From Mycoplasmopsis verecunda (GTDB taxonomy: Bacteria; Bacillota_I; Bacilli_A; Mycoplasmatales; Metamycoplasmataceae): DNA of 64,000 nucleotides. The translations under genes were made by a program, and so were the position numbers. The notes beneath the pieces were generated by a model. It saw only the letters and a program-made list of their open reading frames with translations. It was not told the origin of the DNA and did no database searches. Shown in pieces: positions 24,168 through 37,032 of the stretch (its first letter is position 1; each line of letters opens with the position of its first letter). The DNA is taken from positions 682,001-746,000 of the forward strand of contig NZ_CP137850.1 in the NCBI RefSeq assembly GCF_033546915.1, given 5' to 3'.

Positions 24168-26636
24168 TTATTTATTAACCTCCAAAATATACTTGTAATT
24201 TAAATGTTCATCTACAAATCTTTTATATAATTTTCTGAGTAAATTTTTAACATCTTTTAATTCGATACCATCAAACATAAAAACATAATTTTCCTCTTTG
24301 AAATGTCTAGAACGATACGATTCAGTTATTGATGAAATAATATCTAAAAATTGTCTAAATATAATATTTATTGTGAGTTCAGGATAGTCTTTATTTCTAT
24401 ATTTTCCAAAATAAATTTGTTCAACATTAGCATTTGAAGAATTACTTCATTTGTATCTTTTAAATATATGTCCTTCATTATCGATAAATTTAACAATAGC
24501 TTCAAGATCCACAACATTACTTGATTGATAATATCCTTTATTTTCTTCGTGTCATTTTAAATGTTTATAAACTGCATTTAATATTTTTCTATCAAAATTA
24601 TTATTCGCCCATTTCATAAAGTAATTATTAATCAACTCATCATATGAAACATTATTAAATGATGCTGTATATTTTAATCTATCTAGATCTTTTATTCCTA
24701 AATCATTAAATTCTTGTTTTATAACATATTCGTTGAAACCACTTCCTAATAAATCACTAACTTTTTGCCCATTGCTTACTAATGATTTAATTGATGCATC
24801 ATATATTTCTTTCATTTTAAAGAATTTAGGAATTCCATAACCAGTCTTATTTTTACTATGATTTGCTTTTCAGAATTCTTTATTTATTTCATAATCAAGT
24901 TCTCTTATATACACTTTTTCAATCGAAGTGCTTGCATAATTAGATGAATTAACAAGTAATAACCTTGCTTCCTCTGGTGTTAATATAACCTTATATTTTG
25001 TTTGAAACAATGATAATAATCCAGCAATCATCGGTGATGACATACTTGTACCACTAAAATAACTTAAATATTCCACATAATTGTTGAATTCTTCTTCTAC
25101 TTCAGTTAAATTAGAGTTTTTATCATTTTTAGAATATTTTTTTATAAATTCTGATTTGATACTGCGTTTTTCTAGATATTTATTTTTATAACCAATTAAA
25201 TCATCATCCAAGACAACTTTTTGCTTTTTATCATCATCAACATATTTTATATATGGCTCAATACCATAAACATTTTTAGGGTTATAGTATTCGCCAAACA
25301 AGCCATATGCAGAAATTAAAGGGTAATAATCTTTTTTATTAAGAAATGAACTAAATCTAGTCGGCTGGTTATTATAATTTAATGCTCCAACATAAATCGC
25401 ATTACTTGTTCCACTACCGAAATGATATTTATCAAAATCATCACTAAAATTTCAAGGAGCAAATTTATTGCTATACTTATCACTATATCTTAATTTTAGT
25501 GAATAAAGCATTTTGTTATGATTAAATAAATAATTAACTAAATTAATAATGTGATTTAAATTTGTCTTGTTTTGTTGAATTTGTTCAGTGTTATATTTAT
25601 TTGAATTATTGATATTATAATAATTTAAATATCCCATTCATGTTTTATCATTTATAAATCTTTGATATGAAATTATGTGATCTTTTATATTCTTGTAATT
25701 ATTAGTAAAGTTTTCTAGAAGAAAAAATAATTTTTCTTTATCAGTATTTCTATTTGATGAGCTTCGAATAAAAATCATATTATATTTTGTTGTATATTCA
25801 TCGATCAGCCTTTCAAATTCTGTTTTTTCTTTTGGTTTATTGGATTGAATAAATTTATAAAATTCCATTAAATAAGCAAGTGATTCTAAATGTTCAATTA
25901 ATTCTTGATAATGCTCTGGATTATTAAATTTTGCTGCAGCATCTGTTCTTGTATCATAGTCCACTACATAATCTCATTCATCAGCTAATTCTTTATCATC
26001 ATTATCTTTTGTTATTTCATACTTACTTATTTTTGATTGATGTTTCATTCATTTATTTCTCTCTTGAAGTATTTCGATATTTGGTTTCACTTCAAAGCTT
26101 GGTCCAGTACTAGAGTTCACGATATTAACACCATTTTTTCTAAATCATTCAAAAATTCCACGAAGATTATTTTTTGGCGATTCCTTATTATTTAGATAAA
26201 AAGAAGCATAATAAATATTTGCATCTGGGTTGATACCGGTATCTGTACCTATAATTGATGTTACACCTGCACCATGTAACTTATTACTAGTAATTGGATA
26301 ATTGTAATAATTAATTTTAAAGTTCTTTTTGTTAGAAAGCAAATAATCCATTTTTTCATTATTAACTTCTAAAATGCCAACTTTATTATATGGTGAATTG
26401 TAATCTATTTCATCAGCAGAAAAATTTCTGTTTCACTCTGAAACACCTAATTTTTGATAATAATGTTGAAATAAATTGCGAAAAACATTTATTTGTTCAT
26501 TTGTTAATTTAATATCAACAATATTGTTAATAAATTGTAAATCTTGTTTTTCATCATTAGTATTAGCTGATACCAATGCAAATGATGGCAAGATGATTAA
26601 ACTTCCCATTATAGGAGTAAAGAATTTTCATTTCAT
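24168..26636 (-). CDS. Secreted S8 (subtilisin-like) serine protease with Glu at the Asp position
   Basis: 822 residues. Signal peptide residues 1-24 (MKWKFF..., ending ALVSA). The S8 motifs are in order: NKLHGAGVTSIIGT (His121), NAIYVGALN (the conserved strand after the oxyanion region) and YFSGTSMSSPMIAG (Ser531). The first motif reads VGILEV, so Glu90 stands where family members have Asp (VAVIDT). A long insert of about 250 residues separates the His and Ser motifs. About 280 residues follow the catalytic Ser and may bind substrate or the partner protein. The gene is followed at once by the anchored partner gene. An AAGAGG lies upstream of the ATG. Activity with Glu is uncertain. Confidence 0.87.
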
Positions 26637-26703
26637 ATATACCTCTTAACTTGAAATTTTTTATATATTTTCAGTATAAAAACTTATATGCTTTTATATG
26701 GTC

Positions 26704-28146
26704 TTAAAGTTGTTTGATTAATTCATCAGCAAATGCGACTAAATAGTTGAGTAATTGAATTGTTTTTTCTCTTTGTTTTAAATGAAAATCATTATCAACA
26801 ATATTTAATTTCTTAGCCAAGGCTGTGTTTATTATTTTTGCAAACTCTGAATCATTTTCTTCAATATATTTTTTCAATTTTTTTGTATAGCTTATCGAAA
26901 TTTCGAGATTTCTCTTTAAAACAACATTTGGGTATAACTCAATTAATGATTTAAAATAATTTTTATAAGTATCCATATCTAAAATTTCATATTTTTTAAC
27001 ATCGTTATTAGGAACATAATTAAAATCAATCTCATTTATTTTATTTAATGTTTTAAATAATGGAATATTTAGACTTGGCTTTAAGTCATCTTTATTGTAA
27101 AGTGAAATTGGATAATTTCCTTGAGTCTGATAATCAAAAGTATCAAACGGACTTATTAAAAATCAATATTTTGGTTTTAAAAATATTGCACCGAATGTAG
27201 TAATTAATTTTATATTTGAATAAATATCTGCATTATACTGCTGATTACTCATGAAATAATTTAAGGCCATTGGATCACTTAAATATTTTAATTCTTTGTA
27301 GTCAATTTTTGTCCTTACTGGTTCATTATCTAAAATATTTCAATTTTCAATAATCTCCCCATTGTTATTTATTAAATATTCCCAATATTTAGCAAAATCA
27401 GCTGGAGCACCTTTTGGTTCAATTTCAATTCCTCTTAGTTGAAGGTCAATTGGACGAATTTTAATTTTTTCTATTTTATTAACTATCTTTTCACCAATGG
27501 GAGTTGTTTCATATATATTTTCTCTTGTGTATAGATAAAAGGCTAAATAATTAATGATGTCAAGCATTTTGTTAAAGTTGAGAGTTCTTGTTATTGTTTC
27601 ATTTCCCACGTCATTTATCGTCATTTGATATTCAGAAAATCTCATCGAAGGCAATTTATCTGCATTTTCATTATTACTATTATTAAAATAATGATTTAGT
27701 GTCTTAGAATTAAGCAATAATAAATATAATAAAGAATTTATATTTTCACTGTTATTTGCTAAATTGTGTTTTTTATCAAAAGATGATAAATATTTATTAC
27801 CAATTTTAATATATTCATCATTAAATTTTGGAATCTTGATATTTAAATTTGATATTTTTGATTCATTTTTAATAACATTGATTTTATTAAGTTCATTTAT
27901 TTTTTGTTCTAAAATATATGAACGGTTATTTGATATTTCAACTAATTTATTTGCAGCTTGATAATCATCATTTTTTAATATTTCATTAATCTTGCTTTTT
28001 AACAATGAGATATATTCTTTTTTTAATTCAAGTCTAGATTTATATGGCGGTTGTTTAGTAGTTTTTGTTTCACATGAAATAGATAATGGGATGCTACTTA
28101 ATAAAACAAATGAAGATAATAATAAAATATTTTTATTTATTTTCAT
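26704..28146 (-). CDS. Lipoprotein, partner of the first-cassette subtilase
   Basis: 480 residues; one TGA Trp codon at 27340-27342 and others downstream. Signal peptide with lipobox SLSISC (Cys25) predicts a lipid-anchored surface protein. The first third is helical and Lys/Glu/Asn-rich; I recognise no domain. The ATG at 28146 follows GGAGG (9 bases) and lies 14 bases inside the end of the subtilase gene, so translation is coupled. Its terminal part (DMDTYKNYFKSLIELYPN) loosely recalls the start of the other partner (MDTFKSVLEDLW), too short to claim homology. Confidence 0.75.
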
Positions 28147-30553
28147 AAACAGTAACCTCCGAACTTAAATATATTTTATTTGTTTTGAAATAGTTAATCA
28201 TTAATTGCTTGAAAGCCTTAAGATTTTGATCTGATATTTTTGGTTTATTTACAACTAAATATATTTTTGGGACAGATAAATATCTATCAATTAAATCCTT
28301 AGTAAGATATATTTGTTCCACTACTGAGTTTCTTCCATCACTATATAATGGTTTAGTTTGAAGCTCTTTTTTAATACCAAATTTTGTTTCAATCTGAAGA
28401 TCAAAAATGTTTATAGATTCTATAAAGTCGTCTCTTAAGCTAATATTATTTTCTTTAAGATTATTTCAAAATGATTTGGTCATATTATTATTTCAAGCGA
28501 TTGATACTTTAATATTATTAAGCTTGTTTCCGAATTTTGATATATTGATTAAATCTAAAATAGGAATAAATAATTTATCATATGTAGTATTTTCCTCGAA
28601 GAATTTAAAAATTTCTTCTATATCATTTTCATTAAGTGATAAAGCTATATTTTCAGATTTGTTTTTTTGTGCATCGTGTAATTGAATATTTTCATTATGT
28701 GCTATAACTTTATTTTCAAATACTTTATGTGTAACATATAAATTATCTTCATATTTTTTAAGTTTTATTTGAGTGCTTTTTGTATTTTTTAATGAATTAA
28801 AAACCTTTTTAAAGTCTGGAGTTCCATATCCTGATAGATGCAATGCATTATTTTCATGAATCGCTTCATATTCTGCTCCATTAAAAGTGTCATTATCATT
28901 TTCAAAATAATAATATGTTCCATTATTATAGGGTGATAAATGTCTTGAATTAGAAGCTAAAGTAGCTTTTAGTTCAGCTACACTTAATGTTCTTCCTAAT
29001 TTTCTTTCTAATAAATTTATAAAACCAGATAACATTGGTGCAGCAAAACTTGTACCACTAAATTCTGTAGATATTCCTTTTTCATAGATCAGTTTCAAAT
29101 CTGGATTATATTTACCAGGTGCCACTACTAGTGGATAATCGTCTCTTTTTGCTTCTCCTTGTGTTGAGTATCTAGTTGTATATCCAAATGGAGCAATCGC
29201 ACCTACATAAATTGCATTTTTTGAATTTTTATTAGGTTGATGATGATTTAATATATCATAATTTGTATCTATAAATTTATTTTTTATATTATTCTTTTTA
29301 AGTGTATTAGCTATAAAACGCATAACAGATAAAAACTCTTCACTATTACCAGCAGAAATTACAAATTTTATATTATATCTCGAAGCATATGAGTCAATAA
29401 TACTTGAGAATGAATTAAATAAGAAATTATCCCGATAAAAATCATTAAGTTTTTTATTAAATATAATTGAATTAAATTCTGATTTTTCCTCAAAAATATT
29501 AGTTCATATATACTTAACAAAATATGTAGCAATTTGTTCAAAGAATTTTAATTTATAATCAGTTGTATTTTGATTAAAACTTTCAATTAATTCATTAGGG
29601 AATTTATATTTGCTTGTAATATTGATGTCATATTTAGTAATAAATAATTGTGCATCAGCAAAATCATAATCCATATAAGTTTTTCAAAAATTAAACATTT
29701 CTGTGCCAGTATTATTATCTTTAAATATATATTCATATGCAACTAAATAATATAGTGCTAGCTCCTTAAAATTAATGGAATTATTTGTTATGTCTTTATC
29801 AATAATGGAATTTGTTATTAATAATTGTTTCCAATATTCATTATCATTATTTCAAAGATTCTGTTCACTCTTTTCGATAAATTTAGTAAAGGCTTCTAAT
29901 CTTGGATAAAACTCATAAAGATAAAATTGATGAAAAATTGCTTTATTACCTAAACTAATATTTACAGTCTTAACATCATTGACTAAAAAACCATTTAAAA
30001 TTTTAACTAGTTGTTTATTTTGTTCTTTCTGATATGCATATCATTTATTACCTTTTAATTCATTATAATTAATAAGGTATCTTGCAGAATAAATATCTGA
30101 TTTCTTTGATATACCATTTTTCCCAGTCATCATATCTGCTATTGTGTTTGGGTGTTCTGATCCATCTAAAATACCTTGAGATTTTTTGTCATCATTTGTA
30201 ATTCTTTCCATTGTGTGTTCTCCACGAATAAAAAAATCACTTGGTTTCTGTGTTATTTTATTTTCAGTCAAAACATTAGGGTTCATATAAAAAATATTTT
30301 GATTTTTGTATTTAATTTTATTATTAAATGTTTCATAATCCACATATTGACTATCTATAATACCTATTGGTTTATTTTGATATTGATCTTGATTATGAAT
30401 ATCATCTAATAAATTTAATTTATCAAAATAATAACTATATTTTTGATTTACATAATTTTTGTACCTTGATGTATTAGCACTGATAAACGGCAATGCTACG
30501 ATGGATGTACCGCATAAAATAGATAATGTTTTAAATATTTTTTTAAAATTCAT
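28133..30553 (-). CDS. Secreted S8 (subtilisin-like) serine protease with complete triad
   Basis: 806 residues with two or more TGA Trp codons (30041-30043, 28493-28495). N-terminal signal (residues 1-26, ending ISANT; the Cys at 14 is too early for a lipobox). S8 motifs: PIGIIDSQ (Asp67), SEHPNTIADMMTG (His134), KFVISAGNSE (oxyanion Asn403), NAIYVGAIA, and EFSGTSFAAPMLSG (Ser502). The insert between His and Asn is about 265 residues, much longer than in classical subtilisins. About 300 residues follow the Ser. Known mycoplasma S8 proteases act outside the cell on host proteins; the substrate here is unknown. AGGCGG lies before the ATG. An IS3-family copy sits 100 bases upstream. Confidence 0.9.
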
Positions 30554-30652
30554 TTAATACCGCCTAATTGTAATTATTTAATATATTATTATTATATTGT
30601 TTTATAGTAATGAATAATTAAATGATATTATTTCCACATTTTGTTCCATATT

Positions 30653-31949
30653 TAAACTAGGACATATTATTTGGACACATAAAAAATAATATGTTAATAA
30701 TCAATAATATTGAAATTACTAATTAACAAATTAAGAGATGTAAATATGCAATTGAACTTTTAGAAAATTGTTCATTGTCATATGAGAAATTTATAAATGT
30801 ATTTAAATTAATAACAAATTGCACCATAAGTAAGCAAAACTTATATCAAGTAATTGTTAAAATAAAACAATATAATTTAAATACTATGTATAATAAAATT
30901 GAAACTGTAAAATTTGCAAAAGATAATCGCGGAAGAAAAGAAAAAAATAATAAAGTAAACTGAGATAAAGTATCTAAAGAAGATATGATTCAAATATTAG
31001 AAATCTGACAAAAATACGGTGAAATAACAAAAGAAATTCCTACAGATATATTGAAGAAAATCAAAGAAATGAAATCATGTAAGAAAGAAGTTGCTAAAGC
31101 TTTTAATATGTCTAAAAGTACATTTTATAATCTTATGAATAAAGAAAAGCCATCTGAAAAAGAAATCCAATATGCTGAGGAAATCAAGACTTTACATAAT
31201 AAATATAATCAAACATATGGCAGAGCTAGAATAGCTATTATGCTATTGAAAGAATATAATATAACTCTATCTAGTAGAACTGTTGGTAGAAAATTGAATA
31301 AGTTAAATTTATTTTGCAAAGTAAGACAAAAGACTAGAGTTAGAGAACTTAAAAATACAAACTTTGATGCTAAAGATTCAGTTAAAAGGGATTATAACGA
31401 TGTTAATGGAAGAAATATTGTGGCTACTGATGTAACTTATATTCCAGCACCATTTGATTTGAAGAAATATTTCAATCATATATTTTTATCTATAGCTATT
31501 GAACACAGAACAAAGCGAATTATAAATTACAATATTTCAACGAGAAATGATAATGACTTAGTGATATCACATATAAAAGATATTAAATTCAATACAAGTT
31601 TAATTATTCATTCAGATCATGGTTATCAATATACATCAAATTTATATAATGAAATAATTGCTCAAAATAACAGTATTGTTTCAATGAGTAGAGTTGGTAA
31701 TTCATTAGATAATAGAGAAGCAGAATATTTCTTTTCGATATTAAAATCAGAATGTTTGAAATTTGTAAATTTTAACAACATAACATTTGATGAATTAAAA
31801 TCAATTATTGATACATTCATTCAATTTTATAATAGTGAAAGAATTCAATCTAACTTAGGTTGATTATCACCTAACCAATATGCAAATTTAATTGCATAAA
31901 AAAACACATTCATTTGGAGGGAAGTGTCCAAATAATGTGTCCATGTTTA
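30653..31949 (+). mobile_element. IS3-family element, copy A (1,297 bp)
   Basis: Terminal inverted repeats: left TAAACTAGGACATATTATTT(GGACAC) and right, reverse complemented, TAAACATGGACACATTATTT(GGACAC). A 3-bp direct repeat ATT flanks it (30650-30652 and 31950-31952). A second copy of the same length, about 99% identical by eye, is at 37033-38329. It inserted just upstream of the first subtilase gene. Confidence 0.93.
30775..31899 (+). CDS. IS3-family transposase, copy A, orfA and orfB in one frame
   Basis: About 374 residues from a TTG at 30775 (the frame is open from about 30727, so a slightly earlier non-ATG start is possible) to TAA 31897-31899. It contains a helix-turn-helix part (SKSTFYNLMNKEKPSE), an HTH_21-like NQTYGRARIAIMLL, and an rve core with VATDVTYIP (Asp), IIHSDHGYQYTS (Asp) and NSLDNREAEYFFS (Glu). 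Unlike most IS3 elements there is no -1 frameshift between orfA and orfB. All three catalytic residues are present, so this copy can supply transposase. Confidence 0.88.
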
Positions 31950-32006
31950 ATTGTCAAAAATAGTTATTTTTTTAACTTTTTCAAATTATTTTAAATAAAT
32001 TAAAAA

Positions 32007-32027
32007 TCCAGTCAAATATAGACTGGA
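32007..32027 (-). terminator. Hairpin terminator of the yigZ-aminopeptidase-PQ-loop operon
   Basis: TCCAGTC / GACTGGA, 7-bp stem with 7-nt loop, followed in the leftward direction by TTTTTAATTT. Confidence 0.8.
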
Positions 32028-32033
32028 AGTATT

Positions 32034-32729
32034 TTATTGTTCAATTTTACTATATACAATATCTTTATCTTTCTTAACATATCTGTTTCAAATAATAAGA
32101 AATACTTGTATTGCATTAATAATAAAGAAGAATATTTGTGCTACTAATCCAATAATATTAGCAGCTGAAGCATCTTTTGATGTTTCTATTGCTCAATATG
32201 TTAATCAACATGTACATAATGTTTGATGTATTAAAAACATTATTAATGAGAGGTTTTTAACATCTTTGGTAATAATTGTCTTAATTATTTGTGGTGATAC
32301 AGCTACAGCTATTAACATCGGAGCTAAAAATGACATTGTTGCATCAAATTCTTTTGACCGGAATGGAACTAGCGAAAATATTAAAGCTCCTATAATATAA
32401 ATACTTACTCAAAATGTAGCATTTAAAATAAGTTGATGTAAATGCGAAAGTTTTAATCCTTTAACGTTTATTTCTTTTCGGCTGTAATAGAAATACACAC
32501 TCATTAAAATAACATTAGCTAAATAATTAGCTGCACCTGAAACTAATATAGCTAAACGGTCAAATCCTTGATTAAATCCTCAAATACTATAACATCAAGA
32601 ACCAGTTTCAGATACCATAATGCTGCTAACAGCAAACCCATCAACTTTTTTAGTTTTTATTAATCTAGCTACACCAAACCAGACTGGTAGTGAAGCTAAA
32701 ACTCCTAATATAATTTCAAAAACTGCCAT
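32034..32729 (-). CDS. PQ-loop repeat (SWEET/SemiSWEET-like) membrane protein
   Basis: 231 residues with many TGA Trp codons, so it is hidden unless the mycoplasma code is used. About seven hydrophobic segments. One clear PQ-loop, SPQIIKTIITKDVKNLS, sits near residue 150; a degenerate first one, LPVWFGVARLIKTKKVDGFA, sits near residue 14. PQ-loop proteins carry sugars, amino acids or other small solutes. Here the substrate is unknown, though the position behind an aminopeptidase hints at amino acid or peptide handling. The ATG at 32729 directly follows the stop of that gene. Confidence 0.75.
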
Positions 32730-34098
<1,369 letters not shown>

Positions 34099-34106
<8 letters not shown>

Positions 34107-34479
34107 TATTCTCCTTTTCATGCAGAAATTTATTAATTGTTATAGAAGCGCTATCTCGATACGCTCTGATTAATCCACCAGCTCCTAGTAGTATGCCGCC
34201 AAAATAACGAACCACTACTACTAGCACATTAGAAACACCTTTAAGATTTATTAAATCATAAATTGGTTTTCCAGCTGTTCCTTTAGGTTCTCCATCATCA
34301 GAAAACCCAGCAGTTTCAACACCATTTTGTTTAATTAAATAAGCATAACAAATGTGTCTAGCTTTCTTATGTTGTTTCTTTAAATTAGCTAGAATTTGTT
34401 TAACTTCATCTTTAGATGAAATATCATAAACATAACCGAGAAATGTGGATTTTTTAACAATTAATTCTTCTGTAGTCAT
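34099..34479 (-). CDS. YigZ/IMPACT family protein (UPF0029)
   Basis: 126 residues. The family core is clear: KKSTFLGYVYDISS at the N-terminus, ARHICYAYLI, the signature FSDDGEPKGTAGKPI, and VVVVRYFGGILLGAGGLIRAY. Bacterial members lack a firmly known role; eukaryotic IMPACT regulates translation through GCN2. The usual C-terminal extension is missing, as in other small mycoplasma versions. First gene of a three-gene leftward operon with aminopeptidase copy 2 and the PQ-loop protein. Confidence 0.9.
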
Positions 34480-34532
34480 AATTTAGATAAATTATAAAAT
34501 AAATTAGTATTTTATACATTAAATAACCAAAA

Positions 34533-34557
34533 AAGTAGGCTTTTTATTGACCTACTT
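34533..34557 (-). terminator. Hairpin terminator of the restriction-modification locus
   Basis: AAGTAGG / CCTACTT, 7-bp stem with 11-nt loop, followed in the leftward direction by TTTTTTGG. It is downstream of the specificity gene. Confidence 0.75.
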
Positions 34558-34587
34558 ATTTCAATTATTATTTATTAATGATTATTA

Positions 34588-35122
34588 TTAAATGTATTTA
34601 CTATAAGGAAGTGATTTAATAAAATTATCCATATATTGAAAATCTGGTAACACTTTACCATTCTTTATTGTTGCTGGTAGTTTTATTTTTAAATTAGGTA
34701 TTTTATCTCTTCCTACACGACCATATGAAAATCTATAACTTTCTTTATTTATCATTACAGCTATAAATAAAAGAATATATCTATTAGATTTGAATTTTGG
34801 AATTAAAGATTTTGTTCTCGTGCCTAGATAATATTCTTTATATTGAAGAAATGCTCATAATACACCTATATGTGATAATGATAATGTATCACCTTGTTGT
34901 AAATCATAATTTTCCAATTTATTTGCTTGTGTAATAACACCATTATTTTCTGTTGAATGACTAATAATATTAAAAAATTGTTTATTAGGATCAATATCAA
35001 TATCTGAATATATTAAATCCTTTCCTGTTTTTATTGTAAATAAATCTTTTATTTTAAAATATTTTCATAAATCGGTATTTAGTATTTTAATTAATGCATT
35101 TTCTTTTGATTGAGCAACTCTA
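34588..35122 (-). pseudogene. Specificity subunit, second target-recognition half (currently out of frame)
   Basis: An open frame of about 178 codons with many TGA Trp codons, running from the AG tract to TAA 34588-34590. It repeats the pattern of the first half: YFKIKDLFTIKTGKDL at its start, HSTENNGVITQ, and FSYGRVGRDKIPNLKIKLP near the end; the first half has YFKLSDIFEIKKTKN, ALNNGVSKF and FRYSYGRAWNKTNIDNTKIKLP. So this is target-recognition domain 2 of a two-TRD S subunit. It has no start codon of its own and is reached only if the AG tract changes length. Confidence 0.85.
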
Positions 35123-35614
35123 TCTCTCTCTCTCTCTATCATATAAATTATTTATATAATTATTCATAAAATCTCAATCGGGAACTATTTTATTTTTCTC
35201 AATTTTTGATGGCAATTTTATCTTTGTATTATCTATATTTGTCTTATTTCAAGCTCTTCCATATGAATATCTAAAATTTTCTTTATTTAAAATTGTTACA
35301 ATATAAAGTCCTATATTTCTATTTAAATGTTTATCATTTCTTAGCATTGTTATATTATTACCGGTTAAAAATGAATTAGACTGATAGAAAGCTAATGCGC
35401 TTTCACCACCAATAATAATGCAATTTCCATTGTACTTTTCATATCCTTCACTATCAACAAATTTAGATACACCATTATTTAATGCTGTTCTAGTTATATA
35501 AGGTATATTCCCATTTTCTAGATCGTCTGAATTTATATTCTTAGTTTTTTTAATTTCAAAAATATCTGATAATTTAAAATAATTCAAATTATTTTCATTT
35601 ATTAATTTACTCAT
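35120..35614 (-). CDS. BcgI-like specificity subunit, first target-recognition half (truncated by frameshift)
   Basis: 164 residues from the ATG at 35614, which overlaps the methylase stop and has GGAGA 6 bases upstream. In-frame ATGs at 35626 and 35674 are alternatives. It ends in TAG right after the AG tract. The protein covers TRD1 (SDIFEIKKTKN, NIPYITRTALNNG, SYGRAWNKTNID) and the start of a linker. If the frame were restored, the whole S protein would be about 341 residues, the size I recall for BcgI B. TRDs determine the DNA site recognised by the nuclease-methylase. Confidence 0.85.
35124..35137 (-). repeat. (AG)7 dinucleotide tract inside the specificity gene: candidate phase switch
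   Basis: Seven CT units on the plus strand (AG on the coding strand), directly between the two TRD halves. With seven units the first half reads into TAG at 35120-35122. Adding one unit, or losing two, would join both halves in one open frame. Confidence 0.85.
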
Positions 35615-37028
35615 CAAGTTCTCCATTTTTGATTTTAAATGAAATAAAATCTCTGATTGTTTTAATGAAATCATTCTCTGTTAATTTTGAATAATCGGTT
35701 TCCATATATGCTTCAGCTAATCATTCATCATTATAATCTACTTCTTTTATAATAGATAGTCCAGGAACTTCTTCGTTTCTAAAATATAAATCCAGTCACT
35801 CTTTTTCAATAGAATCTCAAGCACTTTTGCCATCAATAATTTTTTCAACTCTTCCTATATTTTTCTTCTTGGTAAAACCATCATCTTTGTAATAGCCGAA
35901 AAATGTTTCTTTTATTTTTCTGCTTTTGTGTGGTTTTCCTAATTCGAAAACCATACAGCATGCACTTGCAGAAGCACCTGGATAAAAAATCTCCTGTGGT
36001 AAAGAAAATACTGCTTTTAAGGTATGATTTTCAAGCATTTTTTTCTTATATTTCAAAATATCCTTGTTTTTTCCGCCGATAGCACATGCGGTAGGTAACA
36101 ATACAGCCATAATTCCTTTATTAACCTTAGATGCTATGAATTCAACAAAATGAAATCCTTTTGACGGGTCTTGTTTTTTATTTGAGTCTCATGTTTTAGC
36201 ATATATAGGATATGAATGTTTTTTCTGTGCATTATATGGCGGATTCATTAGCACGACATTTATATCTCATTTTTTTCATTCATCATCAGATACATCAAAA
36301 CAGTTTTTTTGATAAATATTAGAATTACCATCACCATGAATTAACATATTTGTAGTTGCTAATCCAAATGCTTTTTCTTCATATTCGATACCATAAATTT
36401 GTTCTTTTTTGATGTTTGCTATGCATTGGTCGTTTTCGCAATCATTTATAGCATCAACCATAGCTCTAACTAGAAAAGCTCCACTTCCACAGCACGGATC
36501 TAAAACTCTTGAATTTCTATTAATTTCACATATTTGCGACATAAAATGAACTATATGGTCTGGTGTAAAAGCTTGATTTTTATCTTTTTTTCCTACATAT
36601 TTGTTAAAAGTCGTAAAAAATAAATTTAAAATATCTTGTCCTGCCTTACTTCTATCATTTATGAAAGGCAAAATTTTCTCTTTAACAAAATTAAGTATGT
36701 TTATTAAGTTTTTAGATTCTAATGATTTTATATCTTGAATATCTAGCACTTTTTTATTTAAAATAATTACTTTTTCTGCCTTATTAAATGTGTCTTTTAA
36801 TAAAATGGACAATTTATCTTCTATTCCTGAAATTATTTGTGATGTTTCCATTCGTTCATCATACATTAAGCCTGATTTTAAAGCAAGAAGACAAGTTCCT
36901 ATAAATTGACTTCTCAAATCTTCTCTTATGCCATACTTATGAAGTAATTCATTTAATTCATAAGTATTTTTCATTACTAATTCTTTTTCGTTTTTCTTAT
37001 TTTGAAATAAATCTCTGTAATATTCCAT
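35607..37028 (-). pseudogene. BcgI-like nuclease-methylase: methyltransferase part (3' part of IS-split gene)
   Basis: 473 codons to TAA 35607-35609, with TGA Trp codons (36276-36278, 35817-35819). N6-adenine methylase motifs are intact: QAFTPDHIVHFM, DPCCGSGAFLVRAM (SAM motif I), VVLMNPPYNAQKKH (catalytic NPPY) and PQEIFYPGASASACCMVFEL. The C-terminus leads into the S gene. IS copy B separates it from its N-terminal nuclease part. An ATG at 37028 exists but has no Shine-Dalgarno, so a stand-alone methylase may be made poorly or not at all. Removing the IS and one target repeat restores a single frame. Confidence 0.88.
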
Positions 37029-37032
37029 ACTT

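Noticed and set aside
22265-30553. Idea that the protease-partner cassettes are the known MIB-MIP immunoglobulin system
   Set aside because: The proteases carry S8 subtilisin motifs (SGTS, HG/HP, IID). MIP proteases belong to a different serine protease family, and the partners lack recognisable MIB features.
37028-37028. ATG at the IS-side start of the methylase part as a normal gene start
   Set aside because: The in-frame N-terminal part exists on the far side of the IS, the ATG has no Shine-Dalgarno, and excision restores one frame. So it is an internal Met of a disrupted gene.
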